Positions 1 through 8,314 of a stretch of DNA of 64,000 bases are shown one piece after another. A program made the position numbers and the translations under genes. The notes beneath the pieces were generated by a model. The model saw only the letters and a program-made list of their open reading frames with translations. It did not search any database and was not told the DNA's origin. The stretch is taken from the NCBI RefSeq assembly GCF_002803845.1, contig NZ_CP024985.1, forward strand, positions 4,216,001 to 4,280,000, written 5' to 3'. The first letter of the stretch is position 1, and each line of letters opens with the position of its first letter. This stretch comes from Streptomyces lavendulae subsp. lavendulae. Lineage in GTDB: Bacteria > Actinomycetota > Actinomycetes > Streptomycetales > Streptomycetaceae.

Positions 1-2
1 AC

Positions 3-332
3 GCACCCGGCCGGGCGGCCGAGGTCATGGCCGCCATACGCGCCGCCGCCCAGCGCTGCCCCTCCTACGCCAACGCCCTCGACAGCGGTACCACCACGCA
101 GGAGACCGTGTCGGTGACGGCGGCGGGCGTCCCGGCGGACGACAGCCTGGTGCTCCGGATCGCGTCCGCCCTGCCCGACGATCCCGAACCGTACGTCAGC
201 GAGCAGGCGTTCGTCCGCGAGGGGGACGTGATCCTCATGGTGCAGAAGCTGGTCGCGAAGAAGCCGCGGGCAGGTGTGGAGGCCGTCCTCCCGGCCGCCG
301 TGGCCGCCTACCGCGCGGCCACGGCGCACTGA
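3..332 (+). CDS. C-terminal part of an exported or lipoprotein-like protein (5' end outside window)
   Basis: The frame is open from the left edge, so the protein begins upstream; about 109 residues and the TGA are visible. The visible part (PSYANALDSG..., two short beta-rich blocks, then an Ala-rich C-terminal helix) resembles the extracellular sensor-like domain seen in actinobacterial lipoproteins of the PknH-extracellular type. No signal peptide or catalytic motif can be seen because the N-terminus is missing. Family assignment is an inference from overall character; that it is coding is supported by strong third-position G/C and an in-frame open edge. Confidence 0.6.
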   Translation, partial: APGRAAEVMAAIRAAAQRCPSYANALDSGTTTQETVSVTAAGVPADDSLVLRIASALPDDPEPYVSEQAFVREGDVILMVQKLVAKKPRAGVEAVLPAAVAAYRAATAH

Positions 333-363
333 CCGGACCCGGTCGGACCCGGTCGGACCGGGG

Positions 364-1188
364 TCAGCCGAACTTCGGCATCTCCCCGGCCGTCGTCGAC
401 ATGTCGATCACCGCGAACGCCGCGCCCTGCGGGTCCGTGACCGCCGCGAAGCGGCCGAAAGGGCTGTCCATCGGCCCGAAGTGGAGTCTTCCGCCCCGCG
501 CCTGGGTCTTCGCGACGGCCTCGTCGCAGTCCGGGACGCCGAAGTAGACCTGGATGTAGGACGGGATCTCCGGCGGGAAATCGTCGCCCATCTTCATCCG
601 GCCCAGCACCGGGTTCTCCTTGCCGCCCAGGCTGAAGATCTTGAAGTCCATCCCGGCCGCGTCCGGATCGTCGCAGTCCGCACTGCCCGACTCCATCTGC
701 TGGGACTCGTACGGGAAGACCTTCTCCAGGAACCCGTCCGCCTTGCCCGGCTCCCGGCTGAAGACCTCCGCCCAGGCGTACGCACCGGCCTCTCCGAGCT
801 TCTCGAAGCCCTTGTGCTCGCCCGGCTGCCAGACGCCGAAGACCGCGCCGCTCGGCTCCTTGGCGATCGCCATCGTGCCGAAGGTGCCGACCTGCATCGG
901 CTCCATCACCAGCTCGCCGCCCGCGGACTTGATCTTCTCGGCCGTGGCGGCCGCGTCCGGCGAGGCGAAGTACAGACACCACTGCGAGGCGGCCTCACCC
1001 CCCGGCATCGGCGGTACGACGGCCGCGACCGCCTTCCCGCCCGAATAGGCCTGCGTGTAGTTGCCGTACTCGCTGCTGGCATCGCCGAAGGTCCAGCCCA
1101 GCACGTCGGCGTAGAACTCCTTCGCACCCTCCACGTCGGTGAACATCGCGTCCACCCAGCACGGGGCGCCCTCAGGGAAATCGGACAT
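364..1188 (-). CDS. VOC family protein (two tandem glyoxalase/bleomycin-resistance-type domains)
   Basis: 274 aa. Two vicinal-oxygen-chelate modules follow one another (about residues 5-125 and 140-270), each with the family's beta-alpha-beta pattern; repeats such as 'FYADVLGW' and 'DPQGAAFAV' are visible. Such Streptomyces proteins are often labelled hydroxylase or glyoxalase-like, but the substrate is unknown. The ATG at 1188 is chosen because AGGAG lies 10 bases upstream (1199-1203 on the complement); the frame stays open further upstream but that part has no family resemblance. Single gene, divergent from the HhH-GPD gene. Confidence 0.85.
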   Translation of the reverse strand: MSDFPEGAPCWVDAMFTDVEGAKEFYADVLGWTFGDASSEYGNYTQAYSGGKAVAAVVPPMPGGEAASQWCLYFASPDAAATAEKIKSAGGELVMEPMQVGTFGTMAIAKEPSGAVFGVWQPGEHKGFEKLGEAGAYAWAEVFSREPGKADGFLEKVFPYESQQMESGSADCDDPDAAGMDFKIFSLGGKENPVLGRMKMGDDFPPEIPSYIQVYFGVPDCDEAVAKTQARGGRLHFGPMDSPFGRFAAVTDPQGAAFAVIDMSTTAGEMPKFG

Positions 1189-1318
1189 GGTCGATCGACT
1201 CCTGTGTCGTACTTCGTCCACTACGCATCCACTGCCTGTCGGATTCCACGCTAGGCGGGGGGTCTGACAACCGCGCGCCGACCGCGCGCGGGGGCCCGGG
1301 GCGGGGGAGGCTGGAGCC

Positions 1319-1915
1319 ATGGACGACATCACCATCCGGCTCGCGCAGCAGCCCGAGGCCGACGCCCTCCTCTCACGCAGCCCGCTCGCCGCGCTCGTCG
1401 GGATGCTGCTGGACCAGCAGGTGCCGATGGAGTGGGCGTTCTCGGGGCCGTACACGATCGCCGGGCGGCTCGGCGCCGACGACCTCGACGCGGACGCCAT
1501 CGCCGCCATGGACCCCGAGGCCTTCGCGGCGCTGCTGTCGCAGAAGCCCGCCGTGCACCGGTACCCGGGGTCCATGGCGAAGCGGATCCAGCAGCTGTGC
1601 GCGTACCTGGTGGAGCACTACGACGGGGACGCGGAGGCCGTCTGGCGGGACGTGGCGAGCGGCGACGAGCTGCTGGGGCGGCTGAAGGCGCTGCCGGGGT
1701 TCGGGGAGCAGAAGGCGAAGATCTTCCTCGCGCTGCTGGGCAAGCGGCTGGGCGTCCGGCCCAAGGGCTGGCGGGAGGCCGCCGGGGACTACGGACGGGC
1801 GAACGTGTACCGCTCCGCGGCGGACATCACGGGGCCGGAGTCGCTGGCGAAGGTCAGGGAGTTCAAGCAGGCGCAGAAGGCCGCCGCCAAGGAAGCCAAG
1901 GGGGCCGCCGACTGA
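1319..1915 (+). CDS. HhH-GPD-type base excision DNA repair protein
   Basis: 198 aa. A helix-hairpin-helix at residues 121-141 (LKALPGFGEQKAKIFLALLG) follows an all-helical N-terminal half typical of the HhH-GPD DNA glycosylase superfamily. The canonical catalytic Asp segment after the hairpin ('VDTHV') is not obvious; this actinobacterial subfamily (called 'HhH-GPD-type base excision DNA repair protein') has its own version. Expected role: recognition or excision of damaged bases. Lys/Ala-rich tail. Monocistronic. Confidence 0.87.
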   Translation: MDDITIRLAQQPEADALLSRSPLAALVGMLLDQQVPMEWAFSGPYTIAGRLGADDLDADAIAAMDPEAFAALLSQKPAVHRYPGSMAKRIQQLCAYLVEHYDGDAEAVWRDVASGDELLGRLKALPGFGEQKAKIFLALLGKRLGVRPKGWREAAGDYGRANVYRSAADITGPESLAKVREFKQAQKAAAKEAKGAAD

Positions 1916-1934
1916 ACCGCCGGAGGACCGCCGG

Positions 1935-1980
1935 ACGGACCGCCGGAGAGCCGCCGGACGGACCGCCGGAGAGCCGCCGG
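1935..1980 (+). repeat. Two perfect tandem copies of a 23-bp GC-rich unit
   Basis: Copies at 1935-1957 and 1958-1980 are identical, and shorter partial copies (accgccgga) flank them. They lie just after the stop of the HhH-GPD gene, in non-coding sequence before the cupin gene. Origin probably by slippage; no function visible. Confidence 0.8.
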
Positions 1981-2069
1981 ACGGGCCGGAGCGGGCGCGC
2001 GGCCGCGGAGTTGACGAACTTCCGTCGCGGATCGGCCGGGGGACGCGGGGGCGTTCATAGGATCGCGAG

Positions 2070-2543
2070 ATGACCGAAAACCTCACCCGCGCCGCCACCG
2101 CCGAGATCATTTCCGACGGCCCCGGCAGCCTCATCACCCTGCTCACCGACACCGACGAGCTCACCTGCAACACCGCGAGCTTCGAGGTCGGCGCGACCGG
2201 TGCCCCGGTGCACTTCCACACCAAGGCCACGGAGTTCTTCCACGTCACCGACGGAGCGCTCGACGTCCTCGTCGGCGACGAGGTCCACACCCTGTCCAAG
2301 GGCGACTTCATCACCATCGCGCCCGGCGTGAAGCACGCCTTCGCCCCGGCCGCCGGCAAGACGGCCGAGGTCTTCGTCGGTTTCACGCCCGGCATGGGGC
2401 GCTTCGACTACTACCGGCTCCTGGGCCGGGTGCGGGCGGGCGAGGCCACCGTGCAGGACATCATCGACAGCCAGCCCACCTACGACAACCACTACGCGGA
2501 GAGCGAGGCCTGGGCCGGCCGCACCCGCAGCGCCGAGGCGTAG
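2070..2543 (+). CDS. Cupin-domain protein (quercetin 2,3-dioxygenase-like)
   Basis: 157 aa. A single cupin barrel with both conserved motifs: motif 1 around 'VHFHTKATEFFHVTDG' (two His, a Glu-position residue) and motif 2 around 'GDFITIAPGVKHAF' (third His), so a metal site is likely intact. The C-terminal 50 residues are helical ('GRFDYYRLLGRVRAG'), as in bacterial quercetinase-like proteins. Substrate unknown. The 3' end overlaps the convergent opcA gene by 52 bases. Confidence 0.85.
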   Translation: MTENLTRAATAEIISDGPGSLITLLTDTDELTCNTASFEVGATGAPVHFHTKATEFFHVTDGALDVLVGDEVHTLSKGDFITIAPGVKHAFAPAAGKTAEVFVGFTPGMGRFDYYRLLGRVRAGEATVQDIIDSQPTYDNHYAESEAWAGRTRSAEA

Positions 2544-3424
2544 ACCTCGTCGGCGCCGAGCCAGCGCAGCTCCTCCGCGAGCAGCTCGGCGCTGCTGCGG
2601 ATCTTCAGGGCGACCTTCCGGTCGGGCCACCCCGGCAGCACCAGCTGCGCCAGGACCCCGGCCGGCCGGTCGACCCGTACCTCCCCGGCGGTCGTCGCCA
2701 GCCGGACCCGGGTGATGACCGGCCCGTCGGTGGCGACCCGCTCCACGGCCACCCCCAGCCGGTGCTCCAGCCAGCGCGCCAGCAGCTCGGCGCTCGCGTT
2801 GTCGGGCTCGCTCTCCACCGCCGCGCCCGTGACCGGGAGCGCCTTCTGGTCGAAGGAGGAGGTCAGCAGCGAGCGCCACGGCGTGAGCCGGGTCCAGGCC
2901 AGGTCGGTGTCCCCGGGGGCGTACGAGGCGGCGCGCTCGGTCAGGACGCCGACCGGGTCGGCGGCCGCCTGGGAGTCGGTGATGCGGCGCTGCGCGAGGC
3001 GGCCCAGTTCGTCGCGGGCCGGGTCGGCGGGGGCCTCGGCGGGCCACCACGCCACCACGGGCGCGTCCGGCACCAGCAGCGGCAGCACGACCGAGCCGGC
3101 CTGCGAGGTGAGGTCGCCGTGCAGGCGCAGCAGCACGATCTCCCCGGACCCGGCGTCGGAGCCGACGCGCAGCTCGGCGTCGAGGCGGGTCCGGTGCCGC
3201 CGCTGCGGGCCGCGCGAGGTCCGCTTGATCACCGCGATGATCCGGCAGGGGTGCTCGTGGGAGGCCTCGGAGGCCGCGCGCACGGCGTCGTAGGCGTTCT
3301 CCTCGTCGGTGACCACGAGGAGCGTCAGGACCAGCCCCATCGTGGGGCTGCCGACGGCTCGGCGGGCGGCGAGCATCGCCCGGTCGATCTTGCTGGACGT
3401 GGTGTCGGTCAGTTCGGTCCGCAT
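2492..3424 (-). CDS. opcA: Glucose-6-phosphate dehydrogenase assembly protein OpcA
   Basis: 310 aa, full length for OpcA. Diagnostic segments include 'RTSRGPQRRHRTRLDAELRV' early and 'PVVAWWP' in the middle, with the 'LLAEELRWLGADEVYASAL' C-terminus. OpcA binds and activates/assembles Zwf in cyanobacteria and actinobacteria. It normally sits in a zwf-tal-tkt cluster; no zwf is nearby here, so this is a stand-alone copy. No convincing Shine-Dalgarno precedes the ATG; a CAGACT element lies 7 bases upstream, compatible with a leaderless mRNA. Its last 52 bases are antisense to the cupin 3' end. Confidence 0.88.
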   Translation of the reverse strand: MRTELTDTTSSKIDRAMLAARRAVGSPTMGLVLTLLVVTDEENAYDAVRAASEASHEHPCRIIAVIKRTSRGPQRRHRTRLDAELRVGSDAGSGEIVLLRLHGDLTSQAGSVVLPLLVPDAPVVAWWPAEAPADPARDELGRLAQRRITDSQAAADPVGVLTERAASYAPGDTDLAWTRLTPWRSLLTSSFDQKALPVTGAAVESEPDNASAELLARWLEHRLGVAVERVATDGPVITRVRLATTAGEVRVDRPAGVLAQLVLPGWPDRKVALKIRSSAELLAEELRWLGADEVYASALRVRPAQASLSA

Positions 3425-3550
3425 GCCCCGAGTCTGTCAGCGCCGGGCGGTCGTCCGGCACCCGGTTCGCTCGATTACGCCTGGACCCGCGACCGGGCCC
3501 ACGACCGGCCCGGCGAACAGCGCCGGCGAACAGCCCCACGACCGGACCGG

Positions 3551-5122
3551 TCAGCGACGCCGCTTGGCCGTGCCGAAGAGGGAGCGGGAGATCTCGCGGC
3601 CCAGCTGCGTGCCGACCGAGCGGGCCAGCGAGCGGAACAGTCCGCTGCCCACCACCTGTTGGGCCAGCGAGGGCTCCGGCTTCGGGGCGCTGCGGGCCGC
3701 CTTCGCCGCCTCCTTGGCCTGCTTCTCGGCCTCCGCCGCCGCGGCGGCCTCCTCGGCCGCGGCCTCGGCGGCCGCCTGTTCGGCGCCGATCTTCTCGTAG
3801 GCCGATTCGCGGTCCACCGGCTCCGCGTAGCGGGAGTACAGCAGGGAGGACTTCACCGCCCGGTCCAGGTCCGCCGGGTCGACCGGGCCCATCAGTGACC
3901 GCGGGGCGCGCAGCCGGGTCGCGGCGACCGGGGTCGGGGCGCCGTTCTCGCTGAGCACCGTGATGACGGCCTCGCCGGTGCCGAGCCCGGTGAGCAGCTC
4001 CTCCAGGTCGTAGGGGGAGCGGGGGAAGGTCTTCACGGTGGCCTTGAGGGCCTTGGCGTCGTCGGGGGTGAAGGCGCGCAGGGCGTGCTGCACCCGGTTG
4101 CCGAGCTGCGCCAGGACGTCCGCCGGCACGTCCTTGGGAGTCTGCGTCACGAAGAACACGCCGATGCCCTTGGAGCGGATCAGGCGCACGGTCTGGGTGA
4201 TGGAGTCCAGGAAGGCCTTGGACGCGCCGTTGAACAGCAGGTGCGCCTCGTCGAAGAAGAAGACCAGCTTGGGCCGCTCCACGTCGCCGACCTCCGGCAG
4301 GTCGGCGTAGAGGTCGGCCAGCAGCCACATCAGGAAGGTGGAGAACAGCTGCGGTTTGTCCTGCACCGCCGGGAGTTCCAGTACGGAGACCACTCCGCGG
4401 CCGTCGGCGGAGGTGCGCAGGAACTCGCTCGTGTCGAACTCGGGCTCGCCGAAGAACTCGGACGCGCCCTGCTGCTCGAAGGCGGTCAGGGCCCGCAGGA
4501 TCACTCCGGCGGTCACCGTGGACAGTCCGCCGATGCCCTTGAGTTCGGGTTTTCCCTGGTCGGAGACGAGGAAGGCGACCACGGCCCGGAGGTCCTTGAG
4601 GTCGATGAGCTCCAGTCCCTTGCTGTCGGCGTAGTGGAAGATCAGGCCGAGGGACTGTTCCTGCGTCTGGTTGAGCTGGAGGACCTTGGACAGCAGCACC
4701 GGGCCGAAGGCCGTCACGGTCGCCCGCAGGGGGATGCCCGCGCCGATCCCGCCCAGCGCGTAGAACTCGGCGGGGCAGCCGGCCGGCTGCCAGTCCTGGG
4801 CGACGTCGGCGGCCCGCTCGCGGACCCGGTCGTTCTCGGTGCCGGGCGCGGAGATCCCCGAGACGTCGCCCTTGATGTCGGCGAGGAAGACGGGCACGCC
4901 GGCCGCGGAGAGCTGTTCGGCGATCAGCTGCAGGGTCTTGGTCTTGCCGGTGCCGGTGGCCCCGGCCACCAGGCCGTGCCGGTTGAGCATGGACAGCGGG
5001 ATGCGGATCTGCCGGTCGGGCAGGCAGGTGCCGTCCCAGAGCAGGGCGCCGAGATCGAGCGCGGGCCCGGTGAAGGCGTACCCGGCCGCGATCTGACCGG
5101 CTGGGTCGGTGCTCTGACTCAT
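3551..5122 (-). CDS. HerA/DUF853-type ATPase (helicase HerA-like domain protein)
   Basis: 523 aa. Walker A GATGTGKT at residues 54-61 and Walker B 'LVFFFDEAH' near residue 290, with an FtsK/HerA-like core extending to about 430. An Ala/Glu-rich helical stretch (about 455-490, likely coiled coil) and a basic tail (GTAKRRR) follow. Members of this family (YjgR type) are predicted DNA-translocating or helicase-like ATPases of unsettled role. GGGAGTG just upstream supports the ATG. Divergent from the small gene at 5211. Confidence 0.88.
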   Translation of the reverse strand: MSQSTDPAGQIAAGYAFTGPALDLGALLWDGTCLPDRQIRIPLSMLNRHGLVAGATGTGKTKTLQLIAEQLSAAGVPVFLADIKGDVSGISAPGTENDRVRERAADVAQDWQPAGCPAEFYALGGIGAGIPLRATVTAFGPVLLSKVLQLNQTQEQSLGLIFHYADSKGLELIDLKDLRAVVAFLVSDQGKPELKGIGGLSTVTAGVILRALTAFEQQGASEFFGEPEFDTSEFLRTSADGRGVVSVLELPAVQDKPQLFSTFLMWLLADLYADLPEVGDVERPKLVFFFDEAHLLFNGASKAFLDSITQTVRLIRSKGIGVFFVTQTPKDVPADVLAQLGNRVQHALRAFTPDDAKALKATVKTFPRSPYDLEELLTGLGTGEAVITVLSENGAPTPVAATRLRAPRSLMGPVDPADLDRAVKSSLLYSRYAEPVDRESAYEKIGAEQAAAEAAAEEAAAAAEAEKQAKEAAKAARSAPKPEPSLAQQVVGSGLFRSLARSVGTQLGREISRSLFGTAKRRR

Positions 5123-5198
5123 GCATCACTCCCGAAATAGCCCTGTCCGCCACTTTTGCACCAACGGAGCGCGGCTGCGCCCGGAGGCGCGGGCCCGG

Positions 5199-5211
5199 TA
5201 GGCTTTCCGTG
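5199..5211 (+). promoter_or_regulatory. Candidate -10 element of a leaderless promoter
   Basis: TAGGCT at 5199-5204 fits the actinobacterial TANNNT -10 and stands 6 bases before the GTG of the 98-aa gene, leaving no room for a ribosome-binding site, so the transcript would start at or next to the start codon. No good -35 match is seen. Confidence 0.4.
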
Positions 5212-5507
5212 TGATCTTCAAGCGCATCGGAAGCGGGCGGCCGTACCCCGACCACGGCAGGGAAACCACCCGGCAGTGGGCGGACGTCGCCCCGCGCCCG
5301 GTCCGGCTCGACCAGCTCGTGACGACCAAGGGGCAGCTGGACCTCGAAACGCTGCTCGCCGAGGACTCCACCTTCTACGGCGACCTCTTCGCCCACGTCG
5401 TGAAGTGGCAGGGCGACCTGTACCTGGAGGACGGGCTGCACCGCGCCGTGCGCGCGGCGCTCCAGCAGCGTCAGGTGCTGCACGCACGCGTCCTGGAAAT
5501 GGACTGA
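5211..5507 (+). CDS. Small ParB/sulfiredoxin-like protein of unknown function
   Basis: 98 aa, GTG start. The C-terminal part 'LYLEDGLHRAVRAALQQ' followed by 'LHARVLEM' resembles the ParB/Srx nucleotide-binding fold motif (DGxHRxxAA, then a beta strand). The N-terminal part 'PVRLDQLVTTKGQLDLETLL' also suits that small fold. There is no DNA-binding domain, so this is not a partition protein. Conserved in Streptomyces as I recall; function unknown. Followed by the LytR_C gene after 79 bases. Confidence 0.75.
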   Translation: MIFKRIGSGRPYPDHGRETTRQWADVAPRPVRLDQLVTTKGQLDLETLLAEDSTFYGDLFAHVVKWQGDLYLEDGLHRAVRAALQQRQVLHARVLEMD

Positions 5508-5586
5508 TTGCGCCTTTCGGGTCAGCCTTACCCGATCAACAGATCATTTAGTAGGCATCGTTCCGGTACGGCACTACGCTGCGCCC

Positions 5587-6261
5587 ATGAGCATGCTCAC
5601 TCCCCCCGGCATGGGCGGAAAGTACCGCATCACGGGAGCTGCCTACCCCCGCATGAGCCGTCCCCGGCGACGCCGCAAGGTCGTGCTCGCCCTGCTCGGA
5701 TCGGTCCTCGCGCTGGCCCTGCTCGGTTACGGGGCACTGCAGCTCATCGACGTGTTCCGAGGCGACGGCGGCAAGCGGAACGCGGCGGCCGGCAAGGACT
5801 GCCCCACGGCGTCCGCCACTCCCGCCAAGGCGGCCAAGGCCGGCAACACCGGCCCCGGCGCGGCCCCCTCCGCACCCCCTGCGGTCGCACTCCCCCCGCC
5901 CGGCCAGATCACGGTCAACATCTACAACGCGACCCCGCGCGCCGGGCTCGCCAAGGCGGTCCGCGACGAGCTGGAGAAACGCGGCTTCGTCATCGGCCAG
6001 GTCGGCAACGCCCCTCCCGACTTCGACAAGAAGGTCCCCGGCGCCGGGATACTGCTCGGCTCCCCGCGGACCGACAAGGCGGCGTACTCCGTCCTCGCCG
6101 CCCAGCTCACCGGGGTCACCACCCAGACCGACACCCGCGAGGGCACGGACATCGACCTGATCCTGGGCGACGCCTTCAAGGAACTCACCCCGAAGGCGGA
6201 CGCGGACAAGGCACTGGCCGCCCTGGCCAACCCGGTCCCCGCGACCGCCCGGAAGTGCTGA
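5587..6261 (+). CDS. Membrane-anchored LytR_C-domain protein
   Basis: 224 aa. A basic cytoplasmic N-terminus (SRPRRRRK) precedes one membrane segment (residues 32-51), then a Lys/Ala/Pro linker and a C-terminal LytR_C domain (about 125-215) recognisable from 'ITVNIYNATPRAGLAKAVRDEL' and 'GNAPPDFDK'. LytR_C domains usually follow LCP cell-wall transferases; here the domain stands alone, so an accessory envelope role is inferred. Convergent with upp. Confidence 0.85.
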   Translation: MSMLTPPGMGGKYRITGAAYPRMSRPRRRRKVVLALLGSVLALALLGYGALQLIDVFRGDGGKRNAAAGKDCPTASATPAKAAKAGNTGPGAAPSAPPAVALPPPGQITVNIYNATPRAGLAKAVRDELEKRGFVIGQVGNAPPDFDKKVPGAGILLGSPRTDKAAYSVLAAQLTGVTTQTDTREGTDIDLILGDAFKELTPKADADKALAALANPVPATARKC

Positions 6262-6293
6262 GGCGGGCGGACCGGACCCACCGGCCGCCCGCC
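6262..6293. terminator. Hairpin between convergent genes
   Basis: GGCGGGCGG (6262-6270) pairs with CCGCCCGCC (6285-6293), with CCGG/CCGG inside. Sits between the LytR_C stop and the upp stop; no T-tract. Confidence 0.5.
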
Positions 6294-6331
6294 CGCCCCA
6301 CCCGTCCCGCCCGAATACCGCCGTGTGCGGT

Positions 6332-6967
6332 CTACTCCGCCGAGCCGTACATGCGGTCGCCCGCGTCGCCCAGGCCCGGCACGATGTAGCCGTGCTCGTT
6401 GAGCCGCTCGTCCACGGCGGCCGTCACCACCGTCACCGGCGTGCCCGCGAGCTCGCGCTCCATGACCTCGACGCCCTCGGGCGCGGCCAGCAGGACCACG
6501 GCGGTCACGTCGTCGGCGCCGCGCTTGATGAGCTCCTGGATCGCGGCGACCAGCGTGCCGCCGGTGGCCAGCATCGGGTCGACGACGTAGACCTGGCGCC
6601 CGGAGAGGTCCTCGGGCATGCGCGTCGCGTACGTGGAGGCCTCCAGGGTCTCCTCGTTGCGGACCATGCCCAGGAAGCCCACCTCGGCGGTCGGCAGCAG
6701 CCGCACCATGCCGTCCAGCATGCCGAGACCGGCGCGCAGGATCGGCACGACCAGCGGACGCGGGTGCGACAGCTTGACGCCGGTGGTCGGGCCGACCGGC
6801 GTCTCGATGTCCGACTGCTCGGTGCGCACGTCGCGGGTGGCCTCGTACGCGAGGAGCGTCACCAGTTCGTCGGCGAGCCGACGGAAGGTGGGGGAGTCGG
6901 TGCGCTTGTCGCGCAGCGTGGTGAGTTTGTGCGCCACCAAGGGGTGATCGACGACCTGCAAACGCAC
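6332..6967 (-). CDS. upp: Uracil phosphoribosyltransferase
   Basis: 211 aa. Converts uracil plus PRPP to UMP (pyrimidine salvage, cytoplasm). The PRPP loop is visible in 'VYVVDPMLATGGT' and the uracil-binding C-terminus in 'GLGDAGDRMYG'; the N-terminus 'RLQVVDHPLVAHKLT' is diagnostic. The GTG at 6967 is chosen because GGAGG (6973-6977 complement) is 5 bases upstream; a TTG at 6979 would overlap that site. Its 5' region carries a heptad repeat. Confidence 0.96.
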   Translation of the reverse strand: MRLQVVDHPLVAHKLTTLRDKRTDSPTFRRLADELVTLLAYEATRDVRTEQSDIETPVGPTTGVKLSHPRPLVVPILRAGLGMLDGMVRLLPTAEVGFLGMVRNEETLEASTYATRMPEDLSGRQVYVVDPMLATGGTLVAAIQELIKRGADDVTAVVLLAAPEGVEVMERELAGTPVTVVTAAVDERLNEHGYIVPGLGDAGDRMYGSAE

Positions 6968-6994
6968 AACATCCTCCAAGACTCAGCCGGGCTT

Positions 6995-7030
6995 CGACCT
7001 GCGATCTGCGACCTGCGACCCTGCTACCTG
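6995..7030 (-). repeat. Five degenerate copies of a 7-bp repeat (CGACCTG) upstream of upp
   Basis: Copies: 6995-7001 CGACCTG, 7002-7008 CGATCTG, 7009-7015 CGACCTG, 7016-7023 CGACCCTG (one extra C), 7024-7030 CTACCTG. They sit 28-63 bases upstream of the upp start, in the untranslated or promoter region. No known regulator site recognised. Confidence 0.7.
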
Positions 7031-7177
7031 CAAAAACGGTCGCCTGTTCGCGACCCACTGGCAAAAGGCTACGCGCTGGGAGGACCCCCGCGCGTCCCCG
7101 GCGGCGCCCGCGCCCGGTACCGGCGCGCCGGTACGGCCCGACGTGCGCCGCGCCGCGCCGCCCAGCACCCTTGACTG

Positions 7178-8197
7178 GTGAGCAACCCACCGGTGATCGC
7201 GGCCGTCGACGGATCCGACCACAGCCTGCGGGCCCTGGAGTGGGCCCGTACGGCCGCCCTGAGCCGCGGGACCGGCCTGCTGGTGGCCCATGTGCTGCCC
7301 GACGTCTCCCAGTTGTACGCGGGCCGCCGCTCCTCCCTGCACGACCCGAACGAGCCGGAACGGTTCGCCGACCCCGTGGGCGACTACGTGCGCGCCGTCC
7401 TGGAAGCCGCCCCGGAACTGCCCCGGGAGGTCCGCTACGAGGCCCTGGAGGGCTCCGTGCCGGAAGCCCTGCGGGTGATCGCCGCCGAGGCCGCGCCGAC
7501 GATGCTGGTGATGGGCTCCCGCGGGCGCGGCGGGTTCGCCACCCTGCTGCTCGGCTCCAACAGCAGGGCCGTCGCCACCACCGCGACCTGCCCCGTCGTG
7601 GTCGTCCCGCACGCGGACCGCGACGCGCCCGGCGGCGGGAACGGCGAGGGGAACGGCGGCGGGAACGGCGGCGGGAACGGCGGCGGGAACGGCGCGGCCC
7701 GCCCGCACGGCGCCGGGGCCTCCGCCGGCCGCGTGGTGCTCGGGCTGCACGCCGCCGAGACGCCCGAGGACGTACTGCTCTTCGCGTTCGCCGAAGCCGC
7801 CGCGCGGGGGACCACCGTCCAGGTGGTCTCCGCCTACGCCGTCCCGCCCGGCCCGACCCTGATCGTCGACAGTCCTTTCCAGGTGATCCCGCCCGAGGCG
7901 CTCGCCGACGACGGGGATGCCGTACCCGCCGAACGGGAGATGCTGCGCTCCCAGACGCAGCGCCTCGCCCCGCTGCGCACCCGCTACCCGGACGTGCCCG
8001 TCGAGCAGGCGGCGGTGCCCGGGGACGCCGCCGGTCGGCTGGTGGACGCGTCGCGGACGGCGGCCCTGGTCGTGGTGGGCCGCCACCACCCGCGGCGGCG
8101 GTCCCTGCTGATGGGATCGGTGGCGAACGCGGTCCTCCAGCACGCGCACGGACCCGTGGCCGTCGTCCCGGCCCTCCATCCCGACGAGGACGCCTGA
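7178..8197 (+). CDS. Tandem universal stress protein (two UspA domains)
   Basis: 339 aa, GTG start. Two UspA domains (about 1-145 and 180-335), each with the ATP-binding G-x2-G-x9-G-(S/T) signature: 'MGSRGRGGFATLLLGSNS' in the first and 'VGRHHPRRRSLLMGSV' in the second. A Gly/Asn linker made of five 12-bp repeats joins them. Such proteins bind ATP and respond to starvation or redox stress; specific role unknown. Divergent from upp. Confidence 0.92.
   Translation: MSNPPVIAAVDGSDHSLRALEWARTAALSRGTGLLVAHVLPDVSQLYAGRRSSLHDPNEPERFADPVGDYVRAVLEAAPELPREVRYEALEGSVPEALRVIAAEAAPTMLVMGSRGRGGFATLLLGSNSRAVATTATCPVVVVPHADRDAPGGGNGEGNGGGNGGGNGGGNGAARPHGAGASAGRVVLGLHAAETPEDVLLFAFAEAAARGTTVQVVSAYAVPPGPTLIVDSPFQVIPPEALADDGDAVPAEREMLRSQTQRLAPLRTRYPDVPVEQAAVPGDAAGRLVDASRTAALVVVGRHHPRRRSLLMGSVANAVLQHAHGPVAVVPALHPDEDA
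7637..7696 (+). repeat. Five 12-bp repeats (GGGAACGGCGGC) encoding a Gly/Asn linker
   Basis: In-frame repeats at 7637, 7649, 7661, 7673 and 7685, the first and last slightly altered. They encode the flexible hinge between the two UspA domains and could vary in number between strains. Confidence 0.85.
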
Positions 8198-8314
8198 CCT
8201 GGGCCGATCTGGCGAGGGGTGGCATCAAACGCGCCGACCGGGGGAAGGTGGGAGCGGGGGGACTGCTTCGCGCCGGCGGAGGAGGACGACCGGACCAGCC
8301 GTGGGTGGTGGCCG

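Noticed and set aside
1935..1980. 23-bp repeats as a CRISPR or regulatory array
   Set aside because: Only two direct copies without spacers; simple tandem duplication.
2055..5483. 1142-codon minus ORF spanning the cupin, opcA and HerA-like genes
   Set aside because: Shadow frame of three well-supported genes; composition is Arg/Pro/Gly noise.
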